DNA of 64,000 bases from Nephrocerus scutellatus (lineage: Eukaryota; Arthropoda; Insecta; Diptera; Pipunculidae), in contig OX352763.1 in NCBI GenBank assembly GCA_947095585.1, forward strand, positions 102,217,908-102,281,907, read 5' to 3'. How positions within the stretch are numbered: the first letter of the stretch is position 1; each line of letters opens with the position of its first letter. Below are positions 62,042 through 64,000 of this stretch, one piece after another. A program made the position numbers and the translations under genes. The notes under the pieces were generated by a model. The model ran no database searches. It had not been told where the DNA came from and saw only the letters and a program-made list of their open reading frames with translations.

Positions 62042-64000
62042 TTTTTTATTGATCCAATAAATATTTAAAACAAATTATTTAGAAAACAAAACTACTCGTA
62101 CAATCAACACTATCAGACGACATCACCACGAAAAAAATTCTGTACTAAGCAGTTGTCAAAATTTCAACTCAATTAAGCTAGATTACATGGAAACGCGCGA
62201 CGCCATTTTGAATTTGACGAAACTAATTTTCAATCCAACCCAACTCAACCTAACCCCATGGAAACTAAGTATATGTGTATTATACGCAGAACAGGTCGCC
62301 GTCGCAGCGAAAATTTTGTGTATGCTTTTAGCAAAAGCATAGAAAACGAAAAATGCAACGATAAGTCACGATTGAGATGCTGACCAGGACGGTCATGCTC
62401 TTGTCTCCAAAGGTCCGTCATAATTTTTTTTTTTTGTGGAGTTGTGATCGAGTTTTTGAACCGTGCGGACACTTCGCCAGTGGTCCGGCACTATAATTGT
62501 TGTTCTTTTGTGTGCCCATATTGTCGGGGAAAATTCCTTTTGCGCCCTCCAAGTTTGTACAGACAAAGTGAAATAAGAGTTTTTTTTGTCTTTCTGATTG
62601 TTTAACAATCGTAACTCAGTGTTTTAAGTTGCAATAGAATTAACCTTTTCAATTAGAACTTGTTTTATCAGTCGGAAATTTTTTTTAATTGCGCACAACG
62701 CAAGTGTACTTCTTCTGCTCACAGCAACATCAAAAACGAGCTGGAAAATGAAAAATGCATTTTGTCCGAGGGTACGGTGAAAAGTTCGTTGGCATCGTGT
62801 CTAGCGCAGTTGAACTTTAGCTATCAACAAAAAGCGTAATGCGGTATTAAAAAGTTGAAATCCAATTTTTTTTAAAGTTAAATTGAATTTTTATTCAAAA
62901 CAGTTTTTTTTTTCAAAGTTTAATGAAATTATTTCAAAAAAACAGTTTTCGTTCAAAGTTTAATTGGATTATTAAAGTTTCATCAAAATAAAATTGAGTT
63001 TTTAAAAACAATTTTCTATAGTTGAAAATAAAAGTGAACTGCGCAGAACTACACACCAAATTTTGTTCTGGCAGAAGTGCTTAGTGCAGTGGGTTAGAGC
63101 CGCCATTTTTCACAAGTGTTTTAAACCAGAGTTGAAAATTGTTCAGCAACTGCGAGAGTTAATCCTGGTTGTCAAAATCGAAGACGATATAAGAAAGGAA
63201 TTTAAATTTCAAAGTTTAAAAAGTTGAAAACCTTTATAGGCGGAGATTTAAAAATTAGTTTAAAGTTTTATGAACGGAAAATAAGGCAGCACCATATTTT
63301 TTTTAAAAAAGTTTGCAAGTGAGCTAAACACCATCGTTGTGAAATTTTAACTAATCGAAATTTTTCATAAGTGAAAACACCATTTTATTTCAAAAAAAGT
63401 AAAAGTAGTGCAAATGCACTAGACGCCATTTTTGCGAAAGTCCAACTAATTGAAATCTTACATTGAAAGCTAATTAAAATCTTGAAATTTTCCATAAGTG
63501 GAAACCCCACTCCTTTTTGTTTATGAAAAGGCGCAGAATATTTAATCGTCCAGTTTCTTTCATAAAGAAATCAAATATACAAAAACAACAACATCTATCA
63601 TCAGTGTAGCTAATATAAAAACTACATCAACGACCATCAGTGTAGTTAATATAAAAAAAAACTACATCAGCAATCATCAGTGTAGTTAATAGAAGAACTA
63701 CAACGACAATCATCGTGCCAGCGACGGGGCTTGTATTAGCTCATCAGGAACAAAACCCCCAAATCCCATTAAAAAAATTTCAGCAAACAGTGGATCGAGT
63801 TTCGTTTGTTTTAACAAAAAAAAATTGAGTTTTAATATAACCTTATTTAAAATTGAGTTTCATTACCCTTTTGAGTTTTTTTTGTTGAATTTATTCAAAT
63901 TGAGTTTTTCTATTGAGTTTTTCTATTTGATCTAAAGTTGTTCTTTTTATAGAGTCATTAAAATTGAGTCTTTAGATAATTTAAAATTGAGTTTTATGGA
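62042..64000. other. unassigned AT-rich region with leader-like repeats
   Basis: No gene is recognised. Minus-strand frames at 62245-62608 have no family features. From about 62690 on, the DNA is rich in repeated AAATTGAGTTTT and GTTTAAAGTT phrases and could be the leader or 5' region of a retrotransposon or a long 5' UTR running past the window end. Confidence 0.35.
63597..63712. repeat. short tandem repeat, about 38-bp unit, three copies
   Basis: ATCATCAGTGTAG(C/T)TAATA followed by A-rich DNA and ACTACATCA(A/G)C occurs at about 63597, 63635 and 63674. The last unit is cut by CGTGCCAGCGACGG. Confidence 0.7.

Overview
This is eukaryotic, AT-rich, repeat-dominated DNA, almost certainly from an insect and most likely a fly. 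The reasons are the element families present (mariner/Tc1, piggyBac, hAT, PIF/Harbinger, Tigger/pogo, Ty3/gypsy including an env-bearing errantivirus-like group primed by tRNA-Ser), short 50-70 nt introns, and a tRNA-headed SINE whose core resembles dipteran SINEs as I remember them. I found no convincing intact host housekeeping gene. The window is a graveyard of nested transposable elements, a few of them young and with precise boundaries.

Layout. 1-842: 5' half of a mariner-type element (minus strand), open to the window edge. 843-3900: AT-rich spacer with dispersed repeats and a SINE. 4175-5476: deleted PIF/Harbinger copy. 6070-7665: LINE missing its catalytic box. 8668-8839: a possible orphan exon on the minus strand. 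11024-12499: hAT remnant and a small unidentified two-exon gene. 12858-16481: decayed Ty3/gypsy element carrying a 563-bp MITE. 18407-18643: DEAD-box (Vasa-like) helicase fragment. 19043-21445: Tc1-like fragment and a two-gene Harbinger copy.

21472-30145: the most unusual region. An 8.7-kb insertion, apparently flanked by a 7-bp direct repeat, holds a tandem array of three 1706-bp units, each with one intact 376-codon gene for an unrecognised single-pass membrane protein, plus seven 442-bp short units that keep only the unit edges and the last part of the gene. The order is F-S-F-S-S-F-S-S-S-S'.

30182-32872: a complete but mutated hAT copy with perfect 15-bp TIRs and 8-bp TSD. 33105-35233: piggyBac and gypsy debris. 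35234-43901: an errantivirus-like element present as a tandem dimer sharing its middle LTR; most of pol is deleted from both copies and they carry different frame-breaking lesions. 44018-51144: another gypsy element whose gag is interrupted twice, by an almost intact piggyBac (44670-47049, TTAA TSD) and by a 2.95-kb element (47345-50295) that encodes only a Myb/SANT-like protein and whose right end is a 139-bp satellite repeating the terminal sequence.

51198-64000: a hAT remnant, a DUF7869-like fragment, a Tigger/pogo copy, a highly conserved dispersed repeat, gypsy gag/protease fragments with a fresh 139-bp duplication, a nearly intact Harbinger transposase gene (minus strand) with a convergent partner ORF, and an unassigned AT-rich end.

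The genes do not form a pathway. The common logic is nested insertion, tandem amplification, and elements that keep accessory genes while losing catalytic ones. All calls come from reading the sequence by eye; no database search was run.
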